In this document: positions 1 to 9,764 of the stretch, one piece after another
Position numbering within the stretch: the first letter of the stretch is position 1
How the letters are laid out: every line of letters begins with the position of its first letter
Assembly (NCBI RefSeq): GCF_030406775.1
Contig: NZ_CP129119.1
Coordinates: 2,511,501-2,575,500, forward strand
Origin: Sporosarcina trichiuri
GTDB taxonomy: Bacteria; Bacillota; Bacilli; Bacillales_A; Planococcaceae
Length of the DNA stretch: 64,000 bases
Direction of reading: 5' to 3'
Position numbers and translations under genes: made by a program
The notes under the pieces: model-generated
Told to the model about the DNA's origin: nothing
Database searches by the model: none
Seen by the model: the letters and a program-made list of their open reading frames with translations, nothing else

Positions 1-856
1 CCCGGAAGCCGGACGTATAATCGACGGACAGGACAATCTTCCCTTGTTCCGTGAAGCGGTCCAGCCAGGCCAGTCGTCCGGCGATTGCGGATTCAGCGTT
101 TTTCCGTTTCCCGTCATACCACACATCCTCTACTCCGATACCATCAACCGCATTCAGGTATGCATCACCAGCAGCCATCCCGATCAGCTCCTCCCCATTC
201 TGAGGGATGATCAGAAATCCGGGGTCCGTATCTTTCGCTATGGCGGACAGGCTCCGGACAAACTGGATCATCCGGTCCGCCGCCTCTTCTCTGGTTGCAG
301 GATCGGTATGCAGGCGACCTTCTTTTCCTCCGCCATATACTCCATCATTCCCCCAATATTCATAAGCATCGATAATATCCAGATAGACACCGCTGAACCC
401 GGTCTCCTGGATCTTTTTCAATTCAGACGTGACGATCTGCTGCCAGGCAGGAGTCCAATAGCGCACCTTTATGCTTTCCGGCCATTCAGGATTCGCGATA
501 GACCCGGCCCATTCAGGCGCGGCCGGCGTGATGGTCAGCTTCCCGTTCTTCTCCTGTCCCCATTCATTTTTCCAGTACGGCAGATAACTGCTCGCCTCAC
601 CGATGCTCAAATACGCGATCGGTTCTGCACCCGATTGGCGGATCCGCTCGATTTCCCGGCGAGTATAAGGCACGGCCCCGTCTTTTGTACGGTCCATGAC
701 AGCATACTCGACGGGCAGGGTCACAAGTTCGTCCACGGAGGCATCCTGCAGCTGATACACCCAAGTGGGCCGTCCCTCATCCAAACCGAAAAACCCAGCA
801 TACAGCAGAGCGGCCGCAATGGCACCGATCCCTGCAATCATCAGCCATTTTCCCAT
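1..856 (-). CDS. GH114-like (TM1410/MJ1477-type) TIM-barrel glycosidase, C-terminus cut by window edge
   Basis: Read on the minus strand from the ATG at 856, the frame stays open to base 1, so the 3' end lies outside the window. The first about 20 residues (MGKWLMIAGIGAIAAALLY) form a hydrophobic signal or anchor segment. It is followed by WVYQLQDA, YAVMDRTKDG, AYLSIGEASSYLPYW, W-x-P-x-W-Q and GVYLDIIDAYEYW. Spaced acidic residues after predicted strands of this kind are typical of the endo-alpha-1,4-polygalactosaminidase-related family (GH114/DUF297-like). Family members are usually about 270-330 aa, so most of the protein is here. The substrate is unknown; a secreted or surface role in exopolysaccharide cleavage is inference. 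It is transcribed away from the dpp operon. Confidence 0.7.
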   Translation of the reverse strand, partial: MGKWLMIAGIGAIAAALLYAGFFGLDEGRPTWVYQLQDASVDELVTLPVEYAVMDRTKDGAVPYTRREIERIRQSGAEPIAYLSIGEASSYLPYWKNEWGQEKNGKLTITPAAPEWAGSIANPEWPESIKVRYWTPAWQQIVTSELKKIQETGFSGVYLDIIDAYEYWGNDGVYGGGKEGRLHTDPATREEAADRMIQFVRSLSAIAKDTDPGFLIIPQNGEELIGMAAGDAYLNAVDGIGVEDVWYDGKRKNAESAIAGRLAWLDRFTEQGKIVLSVDYTSGFR

Positions 857-930
857 AACAGATCCCTGCTTCCTATCAGTTAATCATGCCATAAAAAAAT
901 ATTTGAGTAGATCCATTATACTAAATTATC

Positions 931-959
931 TTGTTATTTGAATAATAGTTTGGTATTGT
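931..959 (+). promoter_or_regulatory. candidate sigma-A promoter of the dpp operon
   Basis: TTGTTA (931-936), a 17-bp gap and TATTGT (954-959) lie in an AT-rich stretch about 55 bp upstream of the dppA start. The -10 is a moderate match only. No second convincing box pair was seen in 857-1012. Confidence 0.4.
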
Positions 960-975
960 TAGATAATAATACAAC

Positions 976-993
976 CGACAGATTTTTCTGTCG
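976..993 (+). other. short perfect inverted repeat in the dppA leader
   Basis: CGACAGA-TTTT-TCTGTCG forms a 7-bp stem with a 4-nt loop, 20 nt before the dppA start and just upstream of the AAGGTAGGG ribosome binding site. It has no T-tract, so it is not a terminator. It could be an operator or a 5' RNA hairpin affecting stability or translation. Confidence 0.5.
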
Positions 994-1012
994 ACTAGAA
1001 GGTAGGGTTCTT

Positions 1013-1837
1013 ATGAAAATTTTTGTATCAGTGGACATGGAAGGGATTACAGGGCTTCCGGACGAGTCATACGTGGACTCTCATCGGCACAACTACGAAC
1101 GGGCCCGGAGGATCATGACACAGGAAGCGAATGCAATTGCAGCTGCCGCATTTGAAAACGGGGCCCAGGAAGTGCTCATCAATGACAGCCACTCAAAGAT
1201 GAATAATCTGATGATCGAGGAGCTCCACCCGGATGCAGAACTGATTATGGGCAGTATGAAACCGCTTTCAATGGTTCAATCGCTGGACAGCTCCTATACA
1301 GGAGCAGTATTTGCAGGCTATCATGCGCGTGCAGGCCAGCCGGGTGTCATGAGCCATACGATGATTTTCGGCGTCCGTAATATTTACATCAACGAGATGG
1401 CGGTTGGGGAACTCGGATTCAACGCGTACGTCGCCGGTTATTACGGCGTACCTGTCCTGATGGTGGCAGGGGACGACGGTGCCTGCCGGGAAGCGGAAGC
1501 ATTGATTCCGAATGTCGTCACTGCTCCGGTGAAATACTCCATTTCCCGATCCTCTGTCCGGACACTTCACCCCGAAAAAGCCCAGGCACTGCTGCAGGAG
1601 CGGATGGAACAGGCCCTGAAGAACAGGGAATCCATCAAGCCGCTGACACCTCCCGATCATCCCGTCATGAGGATCGAATTCACCAATTACGGGGAAGCCG
1701 AATGGGCCGCATTGATGCCTGGCTGTGAAATCGAGGAAGGGACCACCATTGTCCGGTATGAAGCCAAGGATATTATCGACGCCTACAGAGCGATGCTCGT
1801 CATGACCGAGCTTGCGATGCAGACGACATTTTGTTAA
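1013..1837 (+). CDS. dppA: D-aminopeptidase, M55 family (DppA)
   Basis: This 274-aa protein has the length of Bacillus subtilis DppA, a zinc-dependent decameric D-aminopeptidase that cleaves D-Ala-containing peptides. All recognised family residues fall at the expected positions: D8 and E10 in SVDMEG, H60 in NDSH, H104 in GYH, H115 in MSHTM (the catalytic His of the family) and E133 in AVGE. The ATG at 1013 is preferred over an upstream in-frame ATG at 938 because AAGGTAGGG precedes it and because this start puts the conserved residues in register. It is first in an operon with an ABC peptide importer, so its job is probably to trim imported D-amino-acid peptides in the cytoplasm. Confidence 0.95.
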   Translation: MKIFVSVDMEGITGLPDESYVDSHRHNYERARRIMTQEANAIAAAAFENGAQEVLINDSHSKMNNLMIEELHPDAELIMGSMKPLSMVQSLDSSYTGAVFAGYHARAGQPGVMSHTMIFGVRNIYINEMAVGELGFNAYVAGYYGVPVLMVAGDDGACREAEALIPNVVTAPVKYSISRSSVRTLHPEKAQALLQERMEQALKNRESIKPLTPPDHPVMRIEFTNYGEAEWAALMPGCEIEEGTTIVRYEAKDIIDAYRAMLVMTELAMQTTFC

Positions 1838-1849
1838 GGGGGAACGAGA

Positions 1850-2785
1850 GTGCCGCTATACATATTGAAGCGTTTCATCATGATGATTGTCACCATACTG
1901 ATTATTGCCACGCTGACATTTGTACTGATGCGGGCGATTCCGGGCTCCCCGTTCGATGAAGAACGGACGTCGAACCCGACGATCCAGGCGAACCTGGAGA
2001 AATTCTACAAGCTGGACCAGCCGATGCCGATCCAGTATCTGAACTACCTGAAGTCCATTGTCACGTTCGACTATGGCCCGTCCATCAAGAAACCGAACGA
2101 GACCGTGAACACGCTTCTGTCGAGAGGGTTCCCGATCTCCTTTGAACTGGGGATTGCAACGATGATTGTCGCGGTGATCTCGGGGATCATCCTCGGGACA
2201 TTCGCGGCGCTCAGGCATAACGGCATCATCGATTATGGAGCAATGACATTCGCCGTCATCGGGATATCCATCCCGAACTTCGTGCTGGCCACCCTGCTCA
2301 TCCAGCAGGTGGCCGTCAACTGGGGCTTGCTGCCGCCCGCAACGTGGAGCAGTCCGAAGCATATGATCCTGCCGGTGATCGCACTGGCTACAGGCCCAAC
2401 AGCGATCATCGCGCGTCTGACACGTGCCAGCATGCTGGAAGTGCTGACGCAGGATTACATCAAGATGGCGCGCGCGAAAGGGCTGACACCGATCCGCATC
2501 GTCGCCCGGCATGCCCTGCGCAATGCGCTCATGCCGGTTGTCACGATCATGGGGACGATGCTTGCCGGTATCCTGACCGGTACATTCGTCATCGAAAAGA
2601 TATTCGCGATTCCCGGCATGGGGAAATACTTTGTGGAGAGCATCAACAACCGTGATTACCCGGTCATCATGGGATCGACAGTGTTTTACAGCGCATTTTT
2701 AGTCTTCATGCTGTTCGTCGTCGATATCCTGTACGGTTTCCTGGATCCGCGTATCAAGCTTCACAAAAAGGAAGGTGAAGTGTAA
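1850..2785 (+). CDS. dppB: dipeptide ABC transporter permease (DppB)
   Basis: A 311-aa integral membrane permease of the binding-protein-dependent peptide import class. It starts MPLYILKRFIMMIVTILI, which is the first transmembrane segment, and ends with a short tail after about six helices. The EAA loop that contacts the ATPase is visible as DYIKMARAKGLTPIRI followed by HALRNALMPVVT. The GTG start at 1850 follows an AAGGGGG site, 12 bases after the dppA stop, and the end overlaps the next permease. With DppC it should form the channel through the cytoplasmic membrane. Confidence 0.93.
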   Translation: MPLYILKRFIMMIVTILIIATLTFVLMRAIPGSPFDEERTSNPTIQANLEKFYKLDQPMPIQYLNYLKSIVTFDYGPSIKKPNETVNTLLSRGFPISFELGIATMIVAVISGIILGTFAALRHNGIIDYGAMTFAVIGISIPNFVLATLLIQQVAVNWGLLPPATWSSPKHMILPVIALATGPTAIIARLTRASMLEVLTQDYIKMARAKGLTPIRIVARHALRNALMPVVTIMGTMLAGILTGTFVIEKIFAIPGMGKYFVESINNRDYPVIMGSTVFYSAFLVFMLFVVDILYGFLDPRIKLHKKEGEV

Positions 2786-3723
2786 TGGTCGCAAAAGATC
2801 CACGACTGACGGTACCCGATGAGTGGTTCCGCAAAAAAGAAGAGGATACCGAACAGGCGGAAGCTGTCGTACGGCCGTCGCTGTCCTATTGGAAAGACGC
2901 CTGGCGCCGGCTGCGGAAGAATAAGCTCGCAATGAGCGGTCTCGTGTTCCTGATCCTGCTGACGTTCATGGCGATCTTCGGACCGATCCTGTCGCCGTAT
3001 GAAGTGACGGCGACCGATCTGCGCAGCCAGAACCTCGCGCCGAGTGCGGCCCACTGGTTCGGCACGGATGAAATGGGCCGCGATGTGTTCACCCGCACAT
3101 GGTACGGTGCGCGCATCTCCCTGTTCGTCGGTGTCATGGCGGCACTGATCGACTTCTTCATCGGCATCATCTACGGCGGCGTCAGCGGTTACAAGGGCGG
3201 ACGCACGGATTCCGCGATGATGCGTGTCATCGAAGTGCTGTACGGCCTGCCGCACCTGCTCGTCGTCATCCTGCTCATGGTGGTCATGGGGCCGAGTCTG
3301 ACAACGATCATTGTGGCCCTGACGATCACCGGCTGGGTCGGAATGGCGAGGATTGTCCGCGGACAAGTGTTACAGATCAAAAACTATGAATTCGTCACCG
3401 CGTCAAAATCATTCGGTGCAGAGACGCCGAGGATCATACGAAAAAACCTGCTCCCGAACACGATGGGGCCGATCATCGTCCAGATGACCCTCACCGTGCC
3501 GAGCGCCATATTCGCCGAAGCGTTCCTGAGTTTCCTCGGCCTCGGCATCCAGGCACCGTACGCGAGCTGGGGTGTCATGGCGAACGACGCGCTTCCGGTC
3601 ATCCTGTCGGGTGACTGGTGGCGGCTGTTCTTCCCTGCGCTCTTCATCTCCGTGACGATGTTCGCCTTTAACGTGCTCGGCGATGGGATGCAGGATGCGC
3701 TCGATCCGAAATTGAGGGGGTAA
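2785..3723 (+). CDS. dppC: dipeptide ABC transporter permease (DppC)
   Basis: This 312-aa second permease subunit has the cytoplasmic N-terminal extension of OppC/DppC proteins (about 45 residues with RKNKLAMSGL before the first helix). The periplasmic-side motif HWFGTDEMGRDVFTRTWYGARISL is characteristic of the OppC_N/BPD_transp family. The EAA loop reads EFVTASKSFGAETPRII. Its ATG overlaps the dppB stop as TAATG, so translation is probably coupled. It pairs with DppB; substrate choice lies with the binding protein. Confidence 0.93.
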   Translation: MVAKDPRLTVPDEWFRKKEEDTEQAEAVVRPSLSYWKDAWRRLRKNKLAMSGLVFLILLTFMAIFGPILSPYEVTATDLRSQNLAPSAAHWFGTDEMGRDVFTRTWYGARISLFVGVMAALIDFFIGIIYGGVSGYKGGRTDSAMMRVIEVLYGLPHLLVVILLMVVMGPSLTTIIVALTITGWVGMARIVRGQVLQIKNYEFVTASKSFGAETPRIIRKNLLPNTMGPIIVQMTLTVPSAIFAEAFLSFLGLGIQAPYASWGVMANDALPVILSGDWWRLFFPALFISVTMFAFNVLGDGMQDALDPKLRG

Positions 3724-3728
3724 TGGAA

Positions 3729-4829
<1,101 letters not shown>

Positions 4830-4868
4830 TGGCACTACATGATTGACCATAAAAAGGGGGAAGTCAAA

Positions 4869-6527
4869 TTGAAGAAGTGGATCAAATTCATCCTGTTCAC
4901 GGCATTGATTGTTGTTCTCGCCGCTTGTACAGCGAACGAGGATGCCGGCAAGAAGACCGATACCGGTTCCGGCACCGAAACATCCGACGGGAAAGACGGC
5001 GATAAGAAGGAAGCGTCCGGTGAAAAAGTGCTTTACTTGAACAACGGGGAAGAGCCGACATCGTTCGATCCGTCCGTCGGGTTCAACGCAGTCTCCTGGA
5101 GCGCGCTGAACAACCTGATGGAAGGGCTTACGCGCCTGAACAAAGACCACCAGGCGGAAGAAGCGACTGCAGAGAAGATCGACGTCTCCGAAGACGGTCT
5201 GACGTATACATTCACAATCCGCGACGATGCAAAATGGTCGAACGGCGACCCGGTGACGGCGAACGACTTCGTCTACGCCTGGAAGCATATGCTCGATCCG
5301 GAAACCGCGTCTCCTGCTGCGTTCCTCGCGTACTTCATCAAAGGTGCAGAGGCGTATAACAACGGGGAAGGCACGCCGGAAGACATCGGCATCGAAGCGA
5401 AAGACGAGAAGACATTCGTTGTCACGCTCGACGCGCCAAACGAAGCGTTCCTCAATATCATCACGAACCCGAGCTTCTTCCCGATCAATGAAAAAGTAGC
5501 GGAAGACAATCCGAAATGGTTCACGGAAGCCGATTCGTTCGTTTCAAACGGACCGTTCAAACTCGCGTCATGGGATCATGATGTGAAATTCGTCTTCGAA
5601 AAGAACGAAAACTACTGGGATGCAGACAACGTGAAATTGGACAAAGTCAACTGGGAAATGGTCAGTGACTCGACAACGGCTTACCAGATGTACAAATCGG
5701 ATGAACTGGACAGCACAGACGTCCCATCCGAGATCGCGGAAGACCTGAAAGACAATCCGGAAGTGAAAGTGGAAGACCAGGCGGGCGTCTACTTCTTCCG
5801 TTTCAACACATCCATGGAACCGTTCACGAATACAAAGATCCGCCGCGCATTCGGGGAAGCGGTGAATCAGGAAGATATCGTCGAGTTCGTCACGAAGAAT
5901 GGTGAGAAGCCGGCACACGGATTCGTATCGTACGGATTCATCGGACCGGATGGCAATGAGTTCCGCGAAGATGCCGGCGATTTGATCTCCTTCGATCCGG
6001 AAAACGCCAAGAAATTGCTGGAAGAAGGCATGAAAGAAGAAGGGTACAGTGAACTTCCGAAAGTGACACTGACGTATTCGACAAACGAAGCACACCAGAA
6101 GATTGCAGTGGCCCTCCAGTCGATGTTCAAAGAGAATCTCGGTGTCGATGTGGAGCTGCAGAACGTCGAAGCCAGCGTGTTCCTCGCTGACCAGAAAGAA
6201 CATAAGTACCAGCTGTCCCGTTCATCATTCCTGTATGATTATGCAGACCCGGTGAATGCGCTGGAGAGCTTCATCACCGATTCATCCATGAACCGGACGA
6301 CATGGTCCAACAAAGACTATGACAAACTGATCGAAGACATCAAGAACGAAACAGATGCAAACAAACGCTGGACACTGCTGCAGCAGGCGGACAAGATGCT
6401 GATGGATGAAATGCCAGTGTTCCCGGTCTACTATTACAACCAGGCGACCCTTGAAAAGCCTGGCGTTACAGGGATCCTCCGTCACCCGGTCGGCTACCTT
6501 GACTTGAAGTACGCTGACAAAGAATAA
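4869..6527 (+). CDS. dppE: peptide-binding lipoprotein (DppE)
   Basis: Solute-binding protein family 5, about 552 aa, tethered to the outer face of the membrane. The TTG at 4869 is chosen because AAAAAGGGGG sits 8 bases upstream and because it yields a clean lipoprotein signal, MKKWIKFILFTALIVVLAAC, with lipobox LAAC. An acidic/Ser-rich linker follows, then the family-5 fold: NNGEEPTSFDPSVGFN, the W-S-N-G-D-P-V-T motif and YAWKHMLDPE. It captures di- or oligopeptides for DppBCD. A strong terminator follows directly, so it is probably the most abundant product of the operon. Confidence 0.93.
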   Translation: MKKWIKFILFTALIVVLAACTANEDAGKKTDTGSGTETSDGKDGDKKEASGEKVLYLNNGEEPTSFDPSVGFNAVSWSALNNLMEGLTRLNKDHQAEEATAEKIDVSEDGLTYTFTIRDDAKWSNGDPVTANDFVYAWKHMLDPETASPAAFLAYFIKGAEAYNNGEGTPEDIGIEAKDEKTFVVTLDAPNEAFLNIITNPSFFPINEKVAEDNPKWFTEADSFVSNGPFKLASWDHDVKFVFEKNENYWDADNVKLDKVNWEMVSDSTTAYQMYKSDELDSTDVPSEIAEDLKDNPEVKVEDQAGVYFFRFNTSMEPFTNTKIRRAFGEAVNQEDIVEFVTKNGEKPAHGFVSYGFIGPDGNEFREDAGDLISFDPENAKKLLEEGMKEEGYSELPKVTLTYSTNEAHQKIAVALQSMFKENLGVDVELQNVEASVFLADQKEHKYQLSRSSFLYDYADPVNALESFITDSSMNRTTWSNKDYDKLIEDIKNETDANKRWTLLQQADKMLMDEMPVFPVYYYNQATLEKPGVTGILRHPVGYLDLKYADKE

Positions 6528-6535
6528 TTTGGAGA

Positions 6536-6574
6536 ACTGTGTGCGCCGAACGATCGCCGCACACAGTTTTTCTT
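6536..6574 (+). terminator. intra-operon rho-independent terminator after dppE
   Basis: ACTGTGTGCG at 6536-6545 pairs perfectly with CGCACACAGT at 6558-6567 and is followed by TTTTTCTT. The downstream genes are co-oriented with no obvious promoter between, so it probably works as a partial terminator that lowers expression of the distal genes. Confidence 0.85.
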
Positions 6575-6614
6575 GTTTCCCCACGCAGACCCGGAGAGAA
6601 AGGAAGTGTACCTG

Positions 6615-7739
6615 ATGAAAATTCAATCGATCGACTGCTTCACTGTGGCAGTCCCACTCATCAAGCCATTCAAAACGGCCTTGCGCACGGTACATACAGC
6701 GTATTCCGTCTATGTCCGGATTACGGCAGACAGCGGAGAGACAGGCTTTGGCGAAGCACCGCCGACACATGTCATCACCGGCGACTCGATGGCCAGTGTC
6801 ACCTATGCAATCGAAGAGATCATCGCCCCGAAATTGATCGGTCTTGATATCCGCAGCCGTGCAGAAATCTTTACGATCCTACATAGCTCCCTCATCCGGA
6901 ATACGAGCGCCAAAGCAGCGGTCGACATGGCGGTCCATGATCTGCTCGGCAAGCAGGCGGATCTTCCGCTGTATCAGCTGCTCGGCGGTTTCACGAACGA
7001 ATTGGATTCGAACTTCACAGTCAGCGTGAACGCACCTGAGGAGATGGCAGAGGACGCCGGACGATACGTGGACGACGGCTTCACGACACTGAAGGTAAAA
7101 GTCGGCACAGGTTCACCTGCACTCGATATCGAGCGCGTGAAAGCGATCCGCAAAACGGTCGGGGGTTCCGTAAAAATCCGGCTGGATGCCAACCAGGGCT
7201 GGAAACCGAAAGAAGCCGTGCGCACCATCGCGGTCATGGAAGACGCGGGGCTTGCCATCGAACTGATCGAACAGCCCGTCCATGCAGACGACGTCGAGGG
7301 GCTCGCGTATGTCACGAAGCATACACTGACGCCGATCATGGCGGACGAAAGCGTATTCTCCGCACGGGATGCTGTGCGTGTCCTGCAGGCCGGTGCTGCC
7401 GATCTCATCAACATCAAGCTCATGAAATGCGGCGGTATCCACGAAGCCTTGAAGATCAATGCACTTGCCGAGAGTTTCGGCGTGGAGTGCATGACCGGCA
7501 GCATGATCGAAACGAAACTCGGCATCTCTGCGGCTGCCCATTTCGCGGCCAGCCAGAAGAACGTGACCCGCGTGGATTTCGATGCCCCGCTCATGCTGAG
7601 CGGCAGCCCGATCACGGGGGGTGTCGAGTATTCAGGTCAGACTGTGCGGCTCCCGGATCAGCCGGGCCTCGGCATATGGATCGATCCTTCTTCAAAATTC
7701 CAGCTTAGAGCCACAGACAAAGAGGAGGAACTCGGATGA
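6615..7739 (+). CDS. ykfB: L-Ala-D/L-Glu epimerase, enolase superfamily (YkfB-like)
   Basis: This 374-aa muconate-lactonizing-subgroup protein should epimerise L-Ala-D-Glu from peptidoglycan to L-Ala-L-Glu so that ordinary peptidases can finish it. Visible family marks are TLKVKVG (the K-x-K catalytic base), [24 protein letters not shown] for the metal ligands D-E-D, and [10 protein letters not shown] with the second catalytic Lys. Start ATG 6615 has AGAAAGGAAG before it. The equivalent gene follows dpp in Bacillus subtilis (ykf genes). Here the LD-carboxypeptidase and NlpC/P60 members of that cluster are absent. Confidence 0.92.
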   Translation: MKIQSIDCFTVAVPLIKPFKTALRTVHTAYSVYVRITADSGETGFGEAPPTHVITGDSMASVTYAIEEIIAPKLIGLDIRSRAEIFTILHSSLIRNTSAKAAVDMAVHDLLGKQADLPLYQLLGGFTNELDSNFTVSVNAPEEMAEDAGRYVDDGFTTLKVKVGTGSPALDIERVKAIRKTVGGSVKIRLDANQGWKPKEAVRTIAVMEDAGLAIELIEQPVHADDVEGLAYVTKHTLTPIMADESVFSARDAVRVLQAGAADLINIKLMKCGGIHEALKINALAESFGVECMTGSMIETKLGISAAAHFAASQKNVTRVDFDAPLMLSGSPITGGVEYSGQTVRLPDQPGLGIWIDPSSKFQLRATDKEEELG

Positions 7740-8749
7740 CAAACAACCAGCCTGTAGTGCTGTCGGTGAACAATCTGAAACGGCATTTTGACGTAGGCAA
7801 AGGGAAAACATTGAAAGCGGTGGACGGGCTCAGCTTCGAAGTCCGCAAAGGCGAGACGTTCGGTCTGGTCGGGGAGTCGGGCTGCGGCAAGTCGACAGCC
7901 GGCCGTACGATACTCGGATTGTATAATAATACAGATGGGGAAGTTCTTTATGAAGGACAGGACATCCACAAGATGGCCGGCAAAGACCGGAAAGACTTCC
8001 TGAAAAAGATGCAGATGGTGTTCCAGGACCCCTATGCGTCGCTGAACCCCCGTTCGACCGTCTTCGAAATCATCGCGGAACCGATGGAGATCCACGGAAT
8101 GTTCAAAAGCAAAAAAGAACTGCGTGAGCGTGTGAACGAACTGCTTGAAGACGTCGGGCTGAACCGGGATCACGCCAACCGCTACCCGCACGAATTCTCC
8201 GGCGGGCAGCGGCAGCGGATCGGCATCGCCCGGGCGCTGGCGCTCGATCCTGAATTCATCATTGCGGACGAACCGATTTCCGCACTGGACGTATCCGTGC
8301 AGGCGCAAGTCGTGAAGTTGTTCCAGCGGCTGCAGCGGGAGAAAGGCCTGACCTATCTGTTCATCGCCCACGACCTGTCGATGGTCAAGTATATCTCGGA
8401 CCGGATCGGCGTCATGTATCTGGGGCATCTCGTGGAATTGACGACGAGCGACCAGCTGTATGGAAAACCGCTTCATCCGTATACGGAAGCGCTGCTGTCC
8501 GCCATTCCGATTCCGGATCCGGATATTGAGGAGTCACGGGAACGGATTCTGCTGGAAGGGGAACTGCCGAGTCCGATCGACCCGCCGTCAGGCTGTGTGT
8601 TCCGGACAAGGTGTCCATATGCGATGGACGTCTGTGCAGCCAAGAAGCCGAAGTGGCTTGAAAAGGATGAAGGCCATTTCGTCGCCTGCCATCTCCATGA
8701 TGAGGAAGTCATGGCGAAACAGAAAAGGGAAACCGTATCCGCGCAGTGA
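7736..8749 (+). CDS. ykfD: peptide ABC transporter ATP-binding protein (YkfD/OppF-like)
   Basis: A 337-aa ATPase with GESGCGKST (Walker A), [11 protein letters not shown] (Q-loop), [15 protein letters not shown] (signature), [12 protein letters not shown] (Walker B) and IAHDLSMV. The C-terminus has the [12 protein letters not shown] motif of the OppF/DppF class. It overlaps the epimerase stop by ATGA, so the two are translationally coupled. The dpp operon has only one other ATPase (DppD), so this is most likely its heterodimer partner. Confidence 0.9.
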   Translation: MTNNQPVVLSVNNLKRHFDVGKGKTLKAVDGLSFEVRKGETFGLVGESGCGKSTAGRTILGLYNNTDGEVLYEGQDIHKMAGKDRKDFLKKMQMVFQDPYASLNPRSTVFEIIAEPMEIHGMFKSKKELRERVNELLEDVGLNRDHANRYPHEFSGGQRQRIGIARALALDPEFIIADEPISALDVSVQAQVVKLFQRLQREKGLTYLFIAHDLSMVKYISDRIGVMYLGHLVELTTSDQLYGKPLHPYTEALLSAIPIPDPDIEESRERILLEGELPSPIDPPSGCVFRTRCPYAMDVCAAKKPKWLEKDEGHFVACHLHDEEVMAKQKRETVSAQ

Positions 8750-8763
8750 AGGGGACTAGACTG

Positions 8764-9378
8764 ATGAAAAAACTGTTACTTACCGGATTCGAGCCGTTTC
8801 TGGATTACCCGCAGAATCCGACGATGCAAGTCGTGGAACAGCTTGACGGCACCACAATCGGGGACTATGCCATCTGCGGAAAGATTTTGCCCGTCGATTT
8901 CAATCGGTCCGCCGGCGAGCTGCTGGCCTATATTGCTGAAGAAAAGCCGGATGCCGTCCTGTCCCTCGGCCTTGCCGGCGGCAGACAGAAGCTAACCCCG
9001 GAGCGGGTTGCGCTCAATGTTAAGGACGGTGAGCCGGATAATGAAGGGCACCGCCCGGTCGATGAGCCGATCGAAGCAGACGGACCGCCGGCATACTTCT
9101 CGACATTGCCGACCCGTGCTATGGTGAACCGTCTGAAGGAAGCAGGCCTGCCGGCAGATATCTCGAATACCGCCGGCCTCTACTTATGCAACAACGTCAT
9201 GTATGCCGGCCTCCATTGGGCGGCCCTTAACAACCCGGATATGCCGTGCGGATTCCTCCATATACCCGCTTCCTTCGAGCTGGCCATGCAGCATGGCAAG
9301 ATTCCGGGATGGCCGCTTCAGGAACTGGTGAGGGGCATTACGGTCTGTATCGAAACACTTTCGACATCCGAGGCCTGA
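8764..9378 (+). CDS. pcp: pyroglutamyl-peptidase I
   Basis: This 204-aa cysteine peptidase of family C15 removes N-terminal pyroglutamate from peptides. Landmarks are LTGFEPFLDYPQNPT at the N-terminus, PVDF, LGLAGGR, the Glu of ERVALNV, the Cys of GLYLCNNVMY (nucleophile) and the His of GFLHIPASFE. ATG 8764 follows AAGGGGAC. It sits 14 bases after the ATPase stop at the end of the dpp/epimerase operon, which adds a fourth peptide-processing activity. N-terminal Glu released by the epimerase route can cyclise, so a link to murein peptide use is reasonable but inferred. Confidence 0.93.
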   Translation: MKKLLLTGFEPFLDYPQNPTMQVVEQLDGTTIGDYAICGKILPVDFNRSAGELLAYIAEEKPDAVLSLGLAGGRQKLTPERVALNVKDGEPDNEGHRPVDEPIEADGPPAYFSTLPTRAMVNRLKEAGLPADISNTAGLYLCNNVMYAGLHWAALNNPDMPCGFLHIPASFELAMQHGKIPGWPLQELVRGITVCIETLSTSEA

Positions 9379-9634
9379 TTTGTTATTGCATACTGTATAT
9401 TCGTGTCGCGAAATGTCGGCAAACATAAAGACAGAACGAGGAGCGGTTTCTAGTTACTGGGGACCGTCTCTTTGTGCTGGATGAAAAACCCCAGGAAACC
9501 GACTGACGTAGGAAGATGAAAACGGCGGGCCTTCTTCTTGTACGTAAACTTTTTTGAAGACCAATTAGGGAAAGGATTCCCTTTGTTACAAGGGTTGTCA
9601 TGATTTTGTCACCTTTGAAATAATCAGTGTATTT
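9379..9634. other. intergenic stretch with no supported gene
   Basis: Between pcp and the opp promoter lies AT-richer DNA with small inverted repeats (AGGGAA-AGGA-TTCCCT and CCCTT...AAGGG near 9570-9595). A plus-strand open run of about 22 codons reads EERFLVTGDRLFVLDEKPQ and ends with TGA near 9507. It looks protein-like but has no start codon or ribosome site. It could be a decayed gene tail or chance. No terminator for pcp was recognised. Confidence 0.35.
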
Positions 9635-9649
9635 GATATTCTGAAAAAA
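9635..9649. promoter_or_regulatory. CodY-like box upstream of the opp promoter
   Basis: GATATTCTGAAAAAA matches the CodY consensus AATTTTCWGAAAATT at 11 of 15 positions and ends 5 bp before the -35. CodY control of peptide importers is well known in Bacillota. The match alone is weak. Confidence 0.35.
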
Positions 9650-9654
9650 CACTA

Positions 9655-9683
9655 TTGCCAATAGAAAAGCAGTGTAGTATAGT
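9655..9683 (+). promoter_or_regulatory. sigma-A promoter of the oligopeptide permease operon
   Basis: TTGCCA (9655-9660), a 17-bp spacer and TATAGT (9678-9683) form a good housekeeping promoter. It leaves a leader of about 75 nt before the TTG start at 9765. Confidence 0.7.
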
Positions 9684-9696
9684 TAACAAAAGATTT

Positions 9697-9711
9697 TAAA
9701 GTCTGAAAATT
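9697..9711. promoter_or_regulatory. second CodY-like box downstream of the opp promoter
   Basis: TAAAGTCTGAAAATT matches AATTTTCWGAAAATT at 11 of 15 positions, with an intact right half. It lies just past the expected transcription start, a position suited to repression. It is paired with the box at 9635-9649. Confidence 0.4.
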
Positions 9712-9764
9712 AAATTTCCCTCAATTCACTTTTTGGGAAGTGCGCTAGGCAAGGAGGAACCGCG

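Noticed and set aside
44-883. 279-aa open frame on the plus strand
   Set aside because: It is the shadow of the GH114-like gene on the minus strand, which shows a signal segment and coherent family motifs. The plus frame shows none and no ribosome site.
9383-9661. 92-aa minus-strand open frame before opp
   Set aside because: It overlaps the opp promoter and has Arg/Ser-rich random-looking composition with no ribosome site.
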